Numbered from the stretch's first letter, positions 9,679 through 20,924 are shown. The stretch is 64,000 nt of DNA from Nephrocerus scutellatus (GCA_947095585.1 OX352761.1:55412432-55476431); one strand, 5' to 3'. Numbers and translations are program-made. Notes: generated by a model from the letters alone, not told the origin.

Positions 9679-10490
9679 GCTGACGTGATGGATAAGGTGC
9701 GCCGGTGGAACATCCGCTACGAAGGAAATAGCAACCCTCTAGAATTTCTAGAGCGAGTTGAGGAATAAGCAGAATGCTACCTGATACCGCTCGACCGCAT
9801 TATTCGCACCTTACCCGAACTACTGAAAGGTACCGCTCTGGTCTGGTACAGGAACAACAAAGAGTCCATCTGTAACTGGGCAGAGTTCAGCCAAGAACTG
9901 CGCCAATTCTTTTTACCACGGCAGTACGCCATCCAGCTCCTTGATCGTATACGAAATTGCACGGATTTCATTACCGCTATCCAGGCTATGATGAGGTGGC
10001 AAGTGTCATTAACGGTGGAAGACAAACTCTATCGGATATACGACACCGGACATCGGACACCGATTTACAGCCGTCACACCAACCACCAATAGCACCCCCA
10101 CCACCGGCGCAAGTCTATGATCGACGAAACTGCTGTTGGGCGTGCGGTCAACCTGGACACCGAAGGCAAACCTGTCAGAACCAACGATTATTCTGTTCAT
10201 ACTGCGATACAAACGGAGTCCAAAGTAGACACTGCAGATGTACGGCGCACCTGGACGTCCAAGCTAGTGAGATGTTAGACGCCACTATCACTACCACAAT
10301 GAGTAGGACCATGCCGCCTGTCACCATAAACATTCAGTCGGTTACAGTGAAGGGTCCATCCAGCTCAGCAATCACGGCCACCGCCTCCGTTCCTGCCATC
10401 ACCGCCACCGCCTCCGTTCCAGCCATCACCGCCACCATTACCACCGCCCCGTTGGCACAAACCCGACGATATTATCCGGTTTCACGGTAG
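9679..10490 (+). pseudogene. gag: Element A gag, capsid and zinc-knuckle part (one stop, one frameshift)
   Basis: After the B insertion the frame continues through a capsid-like region (VRRWNIRYEGNSNPLEFLER, then ELLKGTALVWYRNNKESI), typical of Ty3/gypsy and Arc-like Gag capsids. TAA at 9766-9768 interrupts it, and the frame shifts between about 9957 and 10090. The nucleocapsid contains a CCHC knuckle CWACGQPGHRRQTC (about 10135-10180) and a second, non-standard Cys/His cluster FCSYCDTNGVQSRHC. A Thr/Ala/Pro-rich tail with short repeats (VPAITATAS) ends at 10490. No protease active site follows. Confidence 0.72.
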
Positions 10491-11228
10491 TCGACCGAAG
10501 CCAGGCATGCAACCTGAACAGGTTTAAGGGGTACCTAATAGCCTCACCTCGGCCACAGACCACCAACAGCAAGAGGAGATTTCGGTTATCAGGCCCCCAG
10601 GGTTTCCTATACGGCACCCAGGTAGCGAACGACACCATCCACCTCAGGGCAACCGACAACTCCACCATCGTCGTACAGCCGAAACCAACAATGAATTTGT
10701 AGCTCTTAAGATTTAAAAAAAAAAAAAAGAGAAAAACATTTGTTTTGGTATTATTATTACTATTGAAATTGGAAAACTGTATTGTTACTTTTATTATTAT
10801 TATTGAAATAAAATTAGTTCTTAAGATATTATTATTGAAATTGGAAAATATTATTATTATTGCAATAAAATTAGTTCTTAACATTTAAATATGAATAAAA
10901 TTATTCTTTTCCCTCTCATTATTATTGAAATTGTTTTAGTCCTTAAATCTAAACATGAGTAATTTTCTTTTTCTTTTCTCAAATTGTTAATTTCCTTCAT
11001 TTGTTAACTCGGGCCGGGACGGCGCAACAACAATAAAGTCATCATATTAAGAAAAAAAAAAATAGATGTGACCAAACCGACCGAGGTTGTAAATAGTCGT
11101 AAGCATTAGACATTTTTTTTATATAGTTATAAGCATTAGAATCATAAGAGTAAAATTTTCTGAAATATAAATATAATAAACTCACACTCAACCTTAGAGA
11201 TAAACTGCTCTCTTCTCTTTCCCACCCC
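10491..11228 (+). other. 3' part of element A without recognisable genes
   Basis: 10491-10690 has moderate GC and short open stretches but no family motif; it may be decayed gag or protease sequence. From 10715 it becomes AT-rich. I see no RT, RNase H or integrase motif in any frame. Confidence 0.5.
10690..10985 (+). repeat. Degenerate AT-rich tandem repeat
   Basis: Three to four imperfect units of roughly 65-80 bp, each with ATTATTATTGAAAT followed by TTAGTTCTTAA or a variant (about 10690, 10800, 10855, 10920). Confidence 0.55.
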
Positions 11229-11243
11229 GAAATAGGAGGGGAA
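11229..11243 (+). promoter_or_regulatory. Polypurine tract of element A
   Basis: GAAATAGGAGGGGAA directly precedes the 3' LTR start TGTAACG. It would prime plus-strand synthesis. Confidence 0.65.
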
Positions 11244-11692
11244 TGTAACGAAGTCGATTTAAATCGACTACGTCACACACCCTACAAATAATGTCCGAAA
11301 CGTCCGTCCGCCCAAAACACGACATGCATATACGCACAGCCGTACGGTACACACAAAATGCAGCCGACGTCGACAATCAGGCAGTCAAGTACCACACACT
11401 TGATACATGCCATGCAGTCGACAGGACGTATATGCACGTGGCAATATATCGTTCAATATACTGGCTCGCATATACGAAGCCAAATATATGGTAAACTTTC
11501 GCCTGTAAAGTGCAAGCACCGGTCCACATGTCGCCATACAAGTACTGACTGGATTTTCAATTCTGATTATAATCATCATATAATTCCTAACAAGTTCTGG
11601 TATTAAAGTAATGACATGGGGACCAGAAATACTAGAAAAGCGGTCGAGAAATTACTGCGACCGGAGTAATGTCTCGAGGTTCTATACGAAGC
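11244..11692 (+). repeat. 3' LTR of element A (truncated)
   Basis: Starts TGTAACG. 11479-11692 matches window positions 1-213 and the match ends abruptly after TATACGAA, where element D sequence begins. A perfect 16-bp palindrome lies at 11253-11268. The stem-loop array seen in the 5' LTR is in the lost part. Confidence 0.75.
11253..11268. repeat. Perfect 16-bp palindrome GTCGATTTAAATCGAC
   Basis: Nine bases inside the LTR edge. It could be a regulatory protein site or part of the LTR terminus; the matching 5' LTR segment is outside the window. Confidence 0.5.
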
Positions 11693-12672
11693 TTTTATCA
11701 GCACCAATAAATCAAATGTTTCCATCCAAATATCAGTCAATAATGCCACCAGGCAGGTAACGTCTTACGAGAAAAACCAAATATACAATACACCCCATGG
11801 AGATTGAGCAATCAGTACAATCGCGTGGAGTTAATTACATGAATCGGCCCACTAACATAGTCGTACCTAGGAGATCGAACGAATACCCAAACTTACCTTG
11901 AAAACAACAACGACTTTTTGTCACAGAAACCGTGGAAGAAGAATTTGATGAAGATTACTTCGAAACATACAAGAATGAGGTAGAGAACGAAGAAAGCCAA
12001 ACAGAGATAAATTTGATGACACAAGCCTCTCTAGAGTTCCATACCTTAAATATTTTACCAAAAATTGCAAAACATTAAGATTCTTAATAGGCACTGGGGC
12101 TACTAAGAATTTCATATTCAAAGAAATAGCAACTAAACCCAAACCTGTGGAGTCACCATTCAAAATTCAGTCTGCAGGGGGACTAATTGAAATAACCCAT
12201 AAAATAAGTGGTCCTTTTTTTAAATGCGTGGGTAACAATACCATATTTGACTTCTTCATCGTCTACAGTCATTTGACGGAATAATCGGCAATGACACGCT
12301 GAGGAAGATAGAAGCCGTGATGGACAGAAAAGTTAGTATTCTGCACATAAGCCCCAACATTAAAATTAAACTTAAAGCTAAGCAATCCAAGTGAATTAAC
12401 AACATCCAACCCAGCATTCACGTTGACCGCGAGATCCCGGATATAATGCAAAAACACGCCAAAGTGTTTGGACCTATTTCTGATAGCGGGACGATTGATA
12501 CCAGCGTCCGTGCAGAAATCAGAACAACCACATCCGATCCCATTTTACGCAAAATCATATCCTTATTCCGCTAATTAAAGGGTGGAGGTAGAGAGTCAAA
12601 TAGCAAAAATGCTTGAAGATGAAATAATATGACCGTCTAAGAGTCCTTTCAACTCAACACTTTGGATAGTAC
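11693..12672 (+). pseudogene. Element D (17.6/gypsy-like), left part: gag end, protease, start of RT
   Basis: Fragments in several frames. PMEIEQSVQSRGVNYM (about 11797) resembles the C-terminal Gag of the 17.6/297/gypsy group. An acidic stretch (VTETVEEEFDEDYFETY) and LMTQASLEFHTLNIL precede the protease near 12080-12110. There the active-site Asp is Gly (LIGTGATKNF instead of DTG). The linker is GIIGNDTLRKIEAV-like, then DTSVRAEIRTTTSDPI. RT is cut at TTTGGATAGTAC (Trp-Ile-Val); it resumes in register at 43394 (CCAAAGAAA gives Pro-Lys-Lys). The left edge at 11693 is a broken junction with the A LTR. Confidence 0.72.
12669..12672 (+). repeat. GTAC, left TSD copy of element C
   Basis: GTAC also lies at 24046-24049 (between C and E) and 43390-43393 (right of E). 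Element D carries one GTAC at the reconstructed join. Confidence 0.85.
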
Positions 12673-13473
12673 TGTAAACGTTCTAAATTATCGTCGTTTC
12701 TTTAACTTTAGCTGAATACTTCTGCTTTTAATATTTATTAATTCAGACTCAAAACGTTAGCCATTAGTCTGTCGTTTGACTGTATAAGCGGTAAACCGCT
12801 TTATTCATAGAGCGAGCTGATACAGTGAGTTCAAATTGAGCGAGTTGCTCGTAAAAAAAAACTCACTGTAGATCGGAGGATTAATCAAGTAGACAAAGTT
12901 GTTAGGTTTAAGGTAAAAACTGATCTGATTTATTATCGAAATTGATTGGGTTTTTATACAAATTTTAGGGTTTCAATTTCCATTCAATTTTCATTCAACT
13001 TCCATTCAATTTTCCGACCTTCGATAATTGAACCCAAATCACCTCGCATACTTTATTGCGTCAGCGTTATTTTTCTTGATTCAGCATTATTTGCAATCAA
13101 TTGCATTCCCTATATGCATTCAGCGTGTCAGCATTATTATTTCAAGTTCATGCACCTGACAGAGCGCATGTAACATGAACCATCAATAACAATGTTTGGC
13201 TTTACGCTTGCCATCGTTTAATGACGAGGGCAATGCATTGTCCACAACGTACGTATGTGTGATACGTGTGTTTGTTGTTTAATTAATAAGGGAAATGCAT
13301 GCGGTATACAGGAATGTTTGGATGGATGGATGATATGCTGATTTAGGCGTTAGGCAAAAATTCAATTAACGAAGTTCGGAGTTAGTAGATAAATACAGAT
13401 ATATATATATATTTGTATGCAATTTTTATGAATGGGTAAATGAGGAAATGATCACTGGTGTAATCCCTTCACA
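12673..13473 (-). repeat. 3' LTR of element C
   Basis: 801 bp; on the minus strand it begins TGTGAAGGGATTACACC and ends TTTACA. It matches 23381-24045 but keeps segments the 5' LTR has lost, and matches the five C-end copies in the E array. Confidence 0.88.
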
Positions 13474-14150
13474 CCACCCTCCTGGGGAAAAAAAGCGAAA
13501 TCTCGGGGTACGAGGTTTCCTCCTTTTTTTGTTTCATTTGTACACTGGGATCTCCTAATGTATTTAGTAACTTTTTTTATTTTGCTTTTATACATATGAA
13601 TAGTTTCTAATTGAAATTGTAATTTTTTTTTCTAATACAATTTTCTTATAAATATTTTTTTTTATTCTAAATGCAAATTTCTTATAAATATTTTCTGTAA
13701 TTAATTTATACTTTTACACTTAAATTTAAAACTTTTATTTAATTTTCAAAAATTATTATATAGCTAATTTATGTTTTTTTTAGTACAAGTTTCTTATATA
13801 TATTTTCTTTTGATTAATTTATAAATTTGTATTTATATTTTGTTTTTTATTCTAATACTAGTTTCTTATAAGTATTTTCTTTATGGCATTTTAGTACAAA
13901 TGTTGTTTGAACTAGTTCATTCTTATAAATATTTAAATTTGATTATTCTTAGTACATGTATTGTTTAAACTAGTTCACTCTTATTATAAATATTTCAATT
14001 TGTTTATTATAAATATTTTAATTTTGCGGGGGCCCTCCACTTTTTTTTATAAAACTTATAAATCTTATATACAACAACAAACAAACTGAAAAGTCAGTTA
14101 AATGCAAACAAAAATTGTTTTAATATGTAAACGTAAAATTTCTTTAACCG
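13474..14150 (-). other. 3' non-coding region of element C
   Basis: Very AT-rich with repeated TTCTTATAAATATTTT-like stretches; no supported ORF. A purine-rich tract (minus strand, 13474-13530, complement of CCACCCTCCTGGGGAAAAAA) abuts the LTR. Confidence 0.6.
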
Positions 14151-15738
14151 ATTTTTATGGACTTTTATTCGTCTCCCTTCGTACTTGATTTCACAATTCA
14201 CGCCCTCTTCGGACAATACTTCGTATGGTTATGTAAATTGGATCTACATCTTCTTCTTCTGTCTTCTGTTTTCGTTTCTTAGCAAAACTAAACTACCTAC
14301 TTCAAAACTAGTTTGTTTACTTTTAGCTTTCCTATCGTAATCAGTTTTCCTAGCATTTTTCTTTTCTAAAAGTGCGTCTCTAGCATCCCTATGAGCGATC
14401 TGCAGTTTTTGTTTCAATTAAATTACGTAGTCCTCATAATTGTACCTTGGGTCCACCTGTTTTGTCAAATTTGATAGTAACGTACATTGTCTTCCGAATA
14501 CTAATTCGAATGGTGTATACCCTGTTTCTGTATGTACTGCGGCGTTATAACAAAACACATGATATGGTAGCCAAGTGCACCAGTCTGTATGCTTTTCGGA
14601 TACGTAACTTCTGAGGTATGCTCCGAGAACATTATGGGAATTTTCTAATGCTCCTATACTTTCGTGATGGTATGCTGTAGACTGTAGTTGTTCTAATTTT
14701 AATAGTTTGCACATATCTTTAAAATTTTTGTTTGAAAAATTCTGTCCCTTGGTCAGAGGCTATAGTCTTTGGAACTCCATATTTAAGGACAAAACATTCT
14801 ACTAACCCTTTGGCTGCTGTGCTAGCTTCTTTATTTTCGAGTGGAATAGCTTCGGTAAATTTGGTCAGTTCGTCTTGTAAGGTTAGATAGATTTTGTCGA
14901 AACTTTATTCGGCGGTAGACGTTATTTCCATGGGCTGTTTTTTGGGTGAAATATATTTAATTTTCTGAAATTTTTTTTTTTCAGAAGTATTTTTTCTTGA
15001 TTGTCTTGATCATGCGGTTTATTCCTGCATGTCCGCTTGTTGGTAATATGTGGTAGTCGTTGAGCAATAGTTTCTTTTTATGAGGATCAGTAATTTCTAT
15101 ACATTTATATATGAGGTGCACCTTTACATTACTTGTTTTAAACATTTCTCCTAAGATTTTGTAACTCGCGTATGTTGTATTCTCGACGGCCGTCTGCAAG
15201 TTTTTTAATTTCTTCTTTTATAACGTATAATTTATTAATTGATAATGGTCTGCAGATGCGATGCACGTCCCTCGACAACAGATCGCAAAATGATGTCGAT
15301 CGGGCTGTACTGCCATCCTTGTTCCTTCTTAGGAGAACACAATTTTTCTCTGTGATGTATGCCAAACTCTGTTTGGTCCCAGGATTATATTAGTATCTTT
15401 TACTTGATACTCATCGTCCTCAAAACTGTTACATATTTTTAGCTCAATTATTTTATGTCCATGGTCTGGTGGCTTGAGTAGTTCTGTGATAACGCGATTA
15501 TTTTTCTTAATTTCTGTCTTGTGTCTGATTTTCCTTTTTTGATTTTGATCTGGTCATGACACATAAGTTGATTTGTTTAAGTTCTTCAGAATCTAGTTTT
15601 ATGCGACTTAAAGCGTCAGCTGTGTAATTATCTTTTCCCGGTGTGTATTCAATGCTAAAATTGTACTCCTCTAGCAATAGTCTAAATTTTGTTAATCTGC
15701 TTGAAGGTTCTTTAAGGGAAAAAATGTATACTAAGGGT
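14151..15738 (-). pseudogene. pol: Element C pol: integrase and end of RNase H (broken)
   Basis: Minus-strand fragments in order: EPSSRLTKFRLLLEEYNFSI and TPGKDNYTADALSRIKLD (RNase H end, about 15510-15720), DYHILPTSGHAGINRM (integrase zinc-binding region, about 15000-15060), and HESIGALENSHNVLGAYLRS plus TETGYTPFELVFGRQC (about 14480-14680). Frameshifts and a gap near 14900-15000 remove much of the HHCC module's CxxC part. Homologous to 6600-8268 of element B. Confidence 0.8.
15722..15738 (+). repeat. 17-bp target-site duplication of LINE 1, left copy
   Basis: AAATGTATACTAAGGGT; the right copy at 19137-19153 differs by one base. Target is RNase H of element C. Confidence 0.85.
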
Positions 15739-16160
15739 TGAGTTGTCACTCAATCGCCGCGGTGTACGGACGTGCTGCACTTCAGCACGCGCGTTGTTAA
15801 CTTTTAAAACAGAACAGCAAAAAAATATAGTGTTGTGTTGGCGCAAAGAAAATAAAAATTAAAACATAGTGCCGTTTAAAATACAGCTTGCGCGTTCGCT
15901 CGTTCACAAAGTGCAGTGTGCGGTGTCCGTTCGTCCCATCCTCAACAGCTAAACAAAAGAAATTGGAGAATTATGTTGTTGTATGCTTGCATACACAATG
16001 TGATAATCTAATTTTTTTGTAATTATATAACGGATTGTGAGTGTTTGTTTCTTTGGTGATTTAACTCATTTTGTTGTGAAGGCATAACACTGGCAACAAT
16101 TTGTGTTGATAATCCAAATAGAGACATACTCTTCTCAATTCGGTTTAAAGAAGCGGTAAG
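15739..16160 (+). other. LINE 1 5' region
   Basis: GC-richer start (GTGTACGGACGTGCTGCA) then AT-rich; no supported ORF. CTGCACTTCAGCACGCGC near 15773 holds a short inverted repeat (GTGCTGCA...TTCAGCAC). An internal promoter would be expected here. Confidence 0.5.
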
Positions 16161-17570
16161 TTGTGTATTGTGTGTTTGTTTGTTGTAGTTATGTGTGTTT
16201 TCAGAGTGGATCTCAGCAACATACGTGGGCTGAGAACGAATTCGTTCGCTGTGTTTAACCATGTACATGTCCACAGGCCAGCAATTTTGGCACTGAGTGA
16301 AACTCAGGTGTTTGATAATTCCGATGTTTCGGAATTTAATCTGCCTGGGTATAGCTTGGTGCCATTATTTTTCTCTCGACGCGGACTCGCAATCTATGTC
16401 CGGAGTGATGTTGCGTTTCAGCTTTTGCCTCAATTTAGCCAAAGTTCCAAACCGGAATTCAATTTCATTTGGCTCAAAGTTAAGGTACAAGAGCGCAACA
16501 TCTACTACTGTTTCCTTTACAGAAGCCCCAACTTAGACAGTGTTTCAACTCAGAGTGAGTTTGATGCACTGACTGATTCAATCTTAAGAATTGATAAAAA
16601 GCATGAAATCGTTATTGCGGATTTCAATGTACACAATTCTGGGTGGCTTCGCCATTCTGGCCAGATAACACCCGAAGGAAGGTGTGTTGAGTTATTTGCT
16701 GAGTTCAATCACCTTACTCAGCTTGTAAATGAGCCTACCCGAATACCTGACATTGCATATCATTCCGCTAACCCCCTTGACTTGTTCCTTACCTCTCGTC
16801 CTGCGAAATACTCCGTAAATGTATTATCGCCTCTAGGCTCATCAGACCATTGTGTAGTATCAGCTAATTTCTCGTTAATAAACCACGTAGTTAGAGAAAA
16901 AACTCCCAAAAAAATAGTATGGCATTACGAGAAAGCCAATTGGGACGGCCTTAACAACTTCTTTGGGAGAACTAACTGGTCGCTATTTTTTCGTGATAGC
17001 AACGTGGATGCCGCCGCTGATGCAATCACAAACATCATTCTTATTGGTATGAAAAAGTTTATCCCTTTCAGGAATAAATCTATCAAATCAAAGGAAGATG
17101 GATGGTATGACTTGAGCTGTAAAGAGGCTTCTAGAATTAGAGAGGTATGCTTTCGGTTTTACAAAGCAAACCTTACCGAGGAAAACCGAAAAAAGTTTAA
17201 ACGAGCAAGAAATGATTGCAGTGCCCATCTTCGGCGAGTCAAATTCGCCTACGACCGAAAATTAAGGCAAAAAATACTACAATGTCCCAAAGGTAGTAAA
17301 AATTTTTGGTCTTTCGTGAAAAGAATCAAAAATACAGCCTCGTCGTCGATTCCAACGCTCATTTATAATGACATTCCAGTTGTCAGCTCTATAGACAAGG
17401 CCAATCTGTTTGCTGCGCATTTCGCAGCTAGCTCTACGCTTCCAGATTGTGCATTGCCGCCTCCTGCACCTCAGAATATTGAACACTCTATGAGACAGAT
17501 ATTTTTTCGTACTCGTGCAGTTGCTAGAGTTTTAAATGATCTCAACACTCACAAATCCTTTCTCCACTAG
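16161..17570 (+). pseudogene. LINE 1 endonuclease domain (APE-type), with start of RT linker
   Basis: From LSNIRGLRTNSFAVF the APE endonuclease motifs follow: ILALSETQVF (catalytic Glu), RGLAIYVRSDVAF, FLYRSPN, IVIADFNVHN (Asp/Asn), LDLFLT and GSSDHCVV (catalytic His). The start shown is a first-Met choice and the hydrophobic leader before it may not be coding. The ORF ends at 17570 just before RT; the expected SGPDGIP-type motif is missing between HKS and LVLKR, so a short deletion caused the shift. Confidence 0.78.
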
Positions 17571-18240
17571 TTCTGAAGAGGTGTTCTTCCAAGCTGGCAT
17601 TACCTTTGCGTAAGCTTTTCCATCTATTCTACTCTTCTGGACTCTTCCCGAGAAGTTGGAAAACTGCATTTGTCCAGCCAATACCCAAAAAAGGCGAGCC
17701 GTCGTCTCCTTCTTCGTACCGACCCATAGCACTTACATCCATTCTTTCCAAGGTCATGGAAACGCTGATCAATTATCAGCTTAAGAAATATCTTGAAACC
17801 AACGAAATCCTTAGTGACCGGCAGTATGGATTTCGTGGGCAACGTTCTACTGGTGATTTGATGGTATATCTCACCGAACAGTGGAACCGATCTTTGCATC
17901 ATTTTGGTGAAAGTAAAGCTGTTGCACTCGATATTTCGAAGGCATTTGACAGAGTTTGGCATCAAGCTCTTTTGTGTAAAATGCGTGCTTATGGTGTTGA
18001 TGATAAATTACTTCATTGGATTAGAAGCTATCTTTTGGACCGCTCAATTCAAGTTGTTTTAGACGGTTTCAAGTCTGAAATACACCACATAAATGCTGGC
18101 GTTCCCCAGGGCTCTGTTCTGTCCCCGACACTCTTTCTCATTTTTATTAATGATCTCTTATCTGTGACTTCTAATCCAATTTACTCTTTCGCTGACGACA
18201 GCACTCTCAGCTTCTCATATAAGTTTGAGGAACCTCTAAT
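17571..18240 (+). pseudogene. LINE 1 reverse transcriptase
   Basis: RT motifs in one frame: PIPKKGEPSSPSSYRPIALT, YGFRGQRSTGDLM, ALDISKAFDRVWHQAL, AGVPQGSVLSPTLFLIFIND and FADDSTLSFSY (catalytic FADD near 18190). The frame is lost at about 18238. Confidence 0.85.
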
Positions 18241-19032
18241 GTGGAACTCAAACAACTTTGTATGTTAAGCTCGTTAAATTCTGACCTTGACAGCATAATA
18301 CAATGGGGAGAAATCAATCGAGTAGAATTTAACGCTTCCAAAACCCAATGCTGTCTCCTGTCGTCCAAGCGAATCCTTAACCCCATGCCATTATCCATGA
18401 ATGGCACTTGCATCGAGGAAACTGAAAATCTCGCAATTCTCGGTATGTGCGTTAACGACAAGCTTCGTTGGAATGACCACATATTTACCGTCGCCAAAAA
18501 CGCTGCGAAATGTTTAGGTTTTCTAGCCCGGTGCAAGAAATATTTCACTCCCTCTGATCTGGCTACCATATACAAGGCTTTTATTCGCCCAAAACTTGAG
18601 TACAATTGCCATATCTGGTCTGGTGCGCCTAAGACTATTTTGCATCAGCTAGATAGAATTCAAAACCGCGCGATAAAACTTATCGGTGACGAAAATATAG
18701 TGAAATCAATAGATTCGCTTGAATACCGCAGGAAGGTTTCCTGCTTGTCACTGTTTTATCGCTTCTTCTACCAGCGGTGCTCAAGAGAAATAGCCAGCTG
18801 CATGCCACCTCTCCTTGAATTCAACCGCAATACTCGTGGCGCTCTAAATGCTCATCAGTTTACCCTCAAGCCCATCTTCGGACGTACAGTTAAATTCAGG
18901 GATTCGTTCTTCAGCCGTACAAGACGTATGTGGAATGCTCTGCCAAACTCTGTCCTCCCACCTCACTATGATCCACAGGCATTGAAAACACAAGCTCATA
19001 GACATCTCCTCTTTTCTCCTCCTCTTCCTTAA
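18241..19032 (+). pseudogene. LINE 1 C-terminal RT thumb and tail domain
   Basis: Continues in another frame: WGEINRVEFNASKTQCCLLS, NLAILGMCVNDKLRWNDHI, ATIYKAFIRPKLEYNCHIW, LDRIQNRAIKLIGD and SFFSRTRRMWNALPNSVLPP, all typical of the C-terminus of Jockey/CR1-type LINE ORF2. It ends at 19032, about 70 bp before the A-rich tail. Confidence 0.82.
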
Positions 19033-19103
19033 CGCCCACGCTGTGCCAAGCATATAGCCGAGCATTATAAGGGTGCGAACCCCTTGAAGCGTGCGCGAAT
19101 TAT

Positions 19104-19136
19104 AAAAAAAAAAATAAAAAAAAAAATAAAAAAAAA
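19104..19136 (+). repeat. A-rich 3' tail of LINE 1
   Basis: Poly(A) broken by single T residues, then the right TSD copy. Confidence 0.85.
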
Positions 19137-19153
19137 AAATGTATGCTAAGGGT

Positions 19154-20590
19154 CTATGGTCGGTTATAATTTTAAATTTTCTGCCAAAAAGATATGGTCG
19201 ATAGTGTTTTATAGCCCATACTATAGCGAGTAGTTCTTTTTCGATAGTGCTATAATTACCCTCGGCGCTATTTAGAGTTTTGCTTGCGTAAGCAATGGGT
19301 TTGTCGTCAAAATTTGTCAGTACGGCCCCTAAGGCAAAACCTGAGGCACCTGTCCGTAAAATGAATTCCCTGTTGAAATTAGGAAATTGTAAAATTTGGG
19401 GGCTAGTGAGGATTGTTTTTAAAAGTTGAAAAGATTTCTCGCAGTTTTGGTTAAAATTGAATACTGCATTTTTTCTAAGTAATTTATTGAGTGGGATAGC
19501 TGTTGTAGCAAAGTTTGGTATAAATTTGCGATAGTAGTTTGCATATGCTACGAATCTTCTCACTTCGTCAGCATTTGTAGGTTTAGGAAAATTGCTCATA
19601 GCAGCTGATTTTTTTGGATCTGGATAAATTCCATTTTCGGAAAAAATGTGGCCTAGGTATAATACCTCCTTTTGTAGAAAAGCACATTTTCCTGGATGAA
19701 TTTTTAAATTTACTTCCTTAAGTCGCTTAAACACATCGATCAAATTTTTGTTGTGATTTCTAAGGTTATTGCCAAAAACTATAAGGTCATCGAGGTAGAC
19801 AAAACAGCGTGAGTAAGTGAGTCCAGCCATGGCTATGGACATCGTTCTCGAAAATTTACTAGGAGAGATTTTTAGTCCCATTGGAAGACGCTTTAACTGA
19901 AAGTGACCGTCTTCTGTTGAAAATGCTGTTATGGGTCTACTTTTTGGCTCAAGTTCCATTTGGTGATATCCTTGGCTTAGATCGATACATGAAAAATATA
20001 TAGCTCCTCCTACCATATCGTTAATGTCACTAATGTTACGGAAATTTGTCATCCTCTATCCTCTCATTTACGTTTCGATAGTCTATTACCATGCGAGATT
20101 TTTGTAGGCCGGTAATAGGATCCTTCTTTTTTGGTACTATGGCTTGGTATATTTTGGTGTAGCTCCCTCTTTTAGTGAGATATCTGCTTGTCCTATGTGA
20201 GTCTAGGTGAGTTTATCGCCGTCTAAGTGGAAAATATCGTGGTATTTAGTGCATATTCCTTTGATTTCAGCTTTTTCTTCAGTTTATTTCGCTAAGTATC
20301 CTCTGTATTCTTTTAGTTGGTACCGTGTTTTCTATTTCATGCTGTAGGATGTAGTGTTCAGAGGCAGGAAACGATGGTCCATTTAATGTTTACACTTGTG
20401 TCGCGAGTGTTTAAAATTTTTATAGGAATTTTTCGTCTTGTGGCCTTTGATATAGATCCAGCCATGTACACACCCTTGCACAACTCCTGGTGGTGAAATA
20501 CTCTAAAAACCGTATGTTTTGTATCTATCCAGTAGGTTGTAGGTTAAGTTTTAAAAGTAAGTCCTCGTGATCGATTTTTGCACTAAACTC
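19154..20590 (-). pseudogene. pol: Element C pol: RT and start of RNase H
   Basis: Minus strand: MVIDYR near 20090, SCIDLSQGYHQMELEPKSRP, LPMGLKISPSKFSRTMSIAM, FVYLDDLIVFGNN (catalytic YLDD near 19800), YLGHIFSENGIYPDP, RRFVAYANYYRKFIPNFA, then RNase H. In RNase H the first catalytic Asp is Gly (LRTGASGFALG near 19350). The RT N-terminus is damaged: around 20150 about 100 bp are missing between KYTK and IVPKK. The LINE cuts the frame after ITDHRPLAYIF; the long open stretch beyond it is antisense LINE tail. Confidence 0.84.
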
Positions 20591-20905
20591 TGCTAAGAAG
20601 TTTGCTCCAATCCAACAGATTTTGGGAGCGTATCGGGTACTACATGAAACTCATATTGAATACTGTTCTGTCCGAAAAGTAGGGTACTATTACATGTGCC
20701 TTTTGACTGTAAGTCTCCTGATATGCCTTTAATGGTAGTACTGTATCTTTTGTCTATTGTGAGGGTTCTCTCAACTACTGAACTTTTTACTACGCAAATT
20801 GTCCTGTGTCTAGCAAGCATCGTATGGTTTTGTCATTGTTAAATTGCATTTGTATGTAAATGCCGTTTTCTATCCCCGTCGTGTATATGGCGTTTGGTAT
20901 TTGGG
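20591..20905 (-). pseudogene. pol: Element C pol: protease remnant
   Basis: Homologous to 4620-4880 of element B: TIKGISGDLQSKGTCNSTL and IQYEFHVVPDTLP are readable. A DTG codon triplet is present near 20810 but a shift follows it. Confidence 0.7.
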
Positions 20906-20913
20906 GACCTATA

Positions 20914-20920
20914 GTTTCCC
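20914..20920 (-). promoter_or_regulatory. Conserved slippery heptamer GGGAAAC between gag and pol of element C
   Basis: The minus strand reads GGAGGGGAAACTATAG, at the position matching the -1 site of element B. The gag stop that should follow is no longer in register, so the site is probably a fossil. Confidence 0.55.
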
Positions 20921-20924
20921 CTCC

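Larger units (their letters stand above)
1..11692 (+). mobile_element. Element A: gag-only LTR retrotransposon, split by element B
   Basis: Positions 1-213 repeat at 11479-11692 in the same orientation, and between them lies a gag-like coding region but no protease, RT, RNase H or integrase once element B (1353-9674) is set aside. The internal part is only about 2 kb. The 3' LTR starts TGTAACG at 11244 after a purine tract. The 5' LTR enters from outside the window; by alignment about 235 bp are missing. Gag-only LTR elements are known as non-autonomous elements mobilised by pol supplied in trans. The 3' LTR stops abruptly at 11692, where unrelated element D sequence begins, so that end is broken. 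The family was not recognised. Confidence 0.75.
15739..19136 (+). mobile_element. LINE 1: near full-length non-LTR retrotransposon (Jockey/CR1-type), inactive
   Basis: Bounded by a 17-bp TSD, with an A-rich 3' tail (19104-19136). It contains a 5' UTR, an endonuclease, an RT and a C-terminal domain. Clade assignment by motif style only. Lesions: a deletion with frameshift at 17560-17575 and a frameshift near 18238. No ORF1 is visible in 15739-16160, so it is either a single-ORF LINE or has lost ORF1. Confidence 0.85.

Noticed and set aside
16155..16189. Intron-like GTAAGT...TTGTTGTAG at the start of the LINE 1 ORF
   Set aside because: Only about 35 bp, too short for a fly intron, and no conserved exon upstream.
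18844..19153. Extension of the element C RT ORF into a Phe/Tyr-rich and Arg-rich tail
   Set aside because: This is antisense LINE 1 tail (poly-A read as Phe); the true reading frame ends at the LINE TSD.
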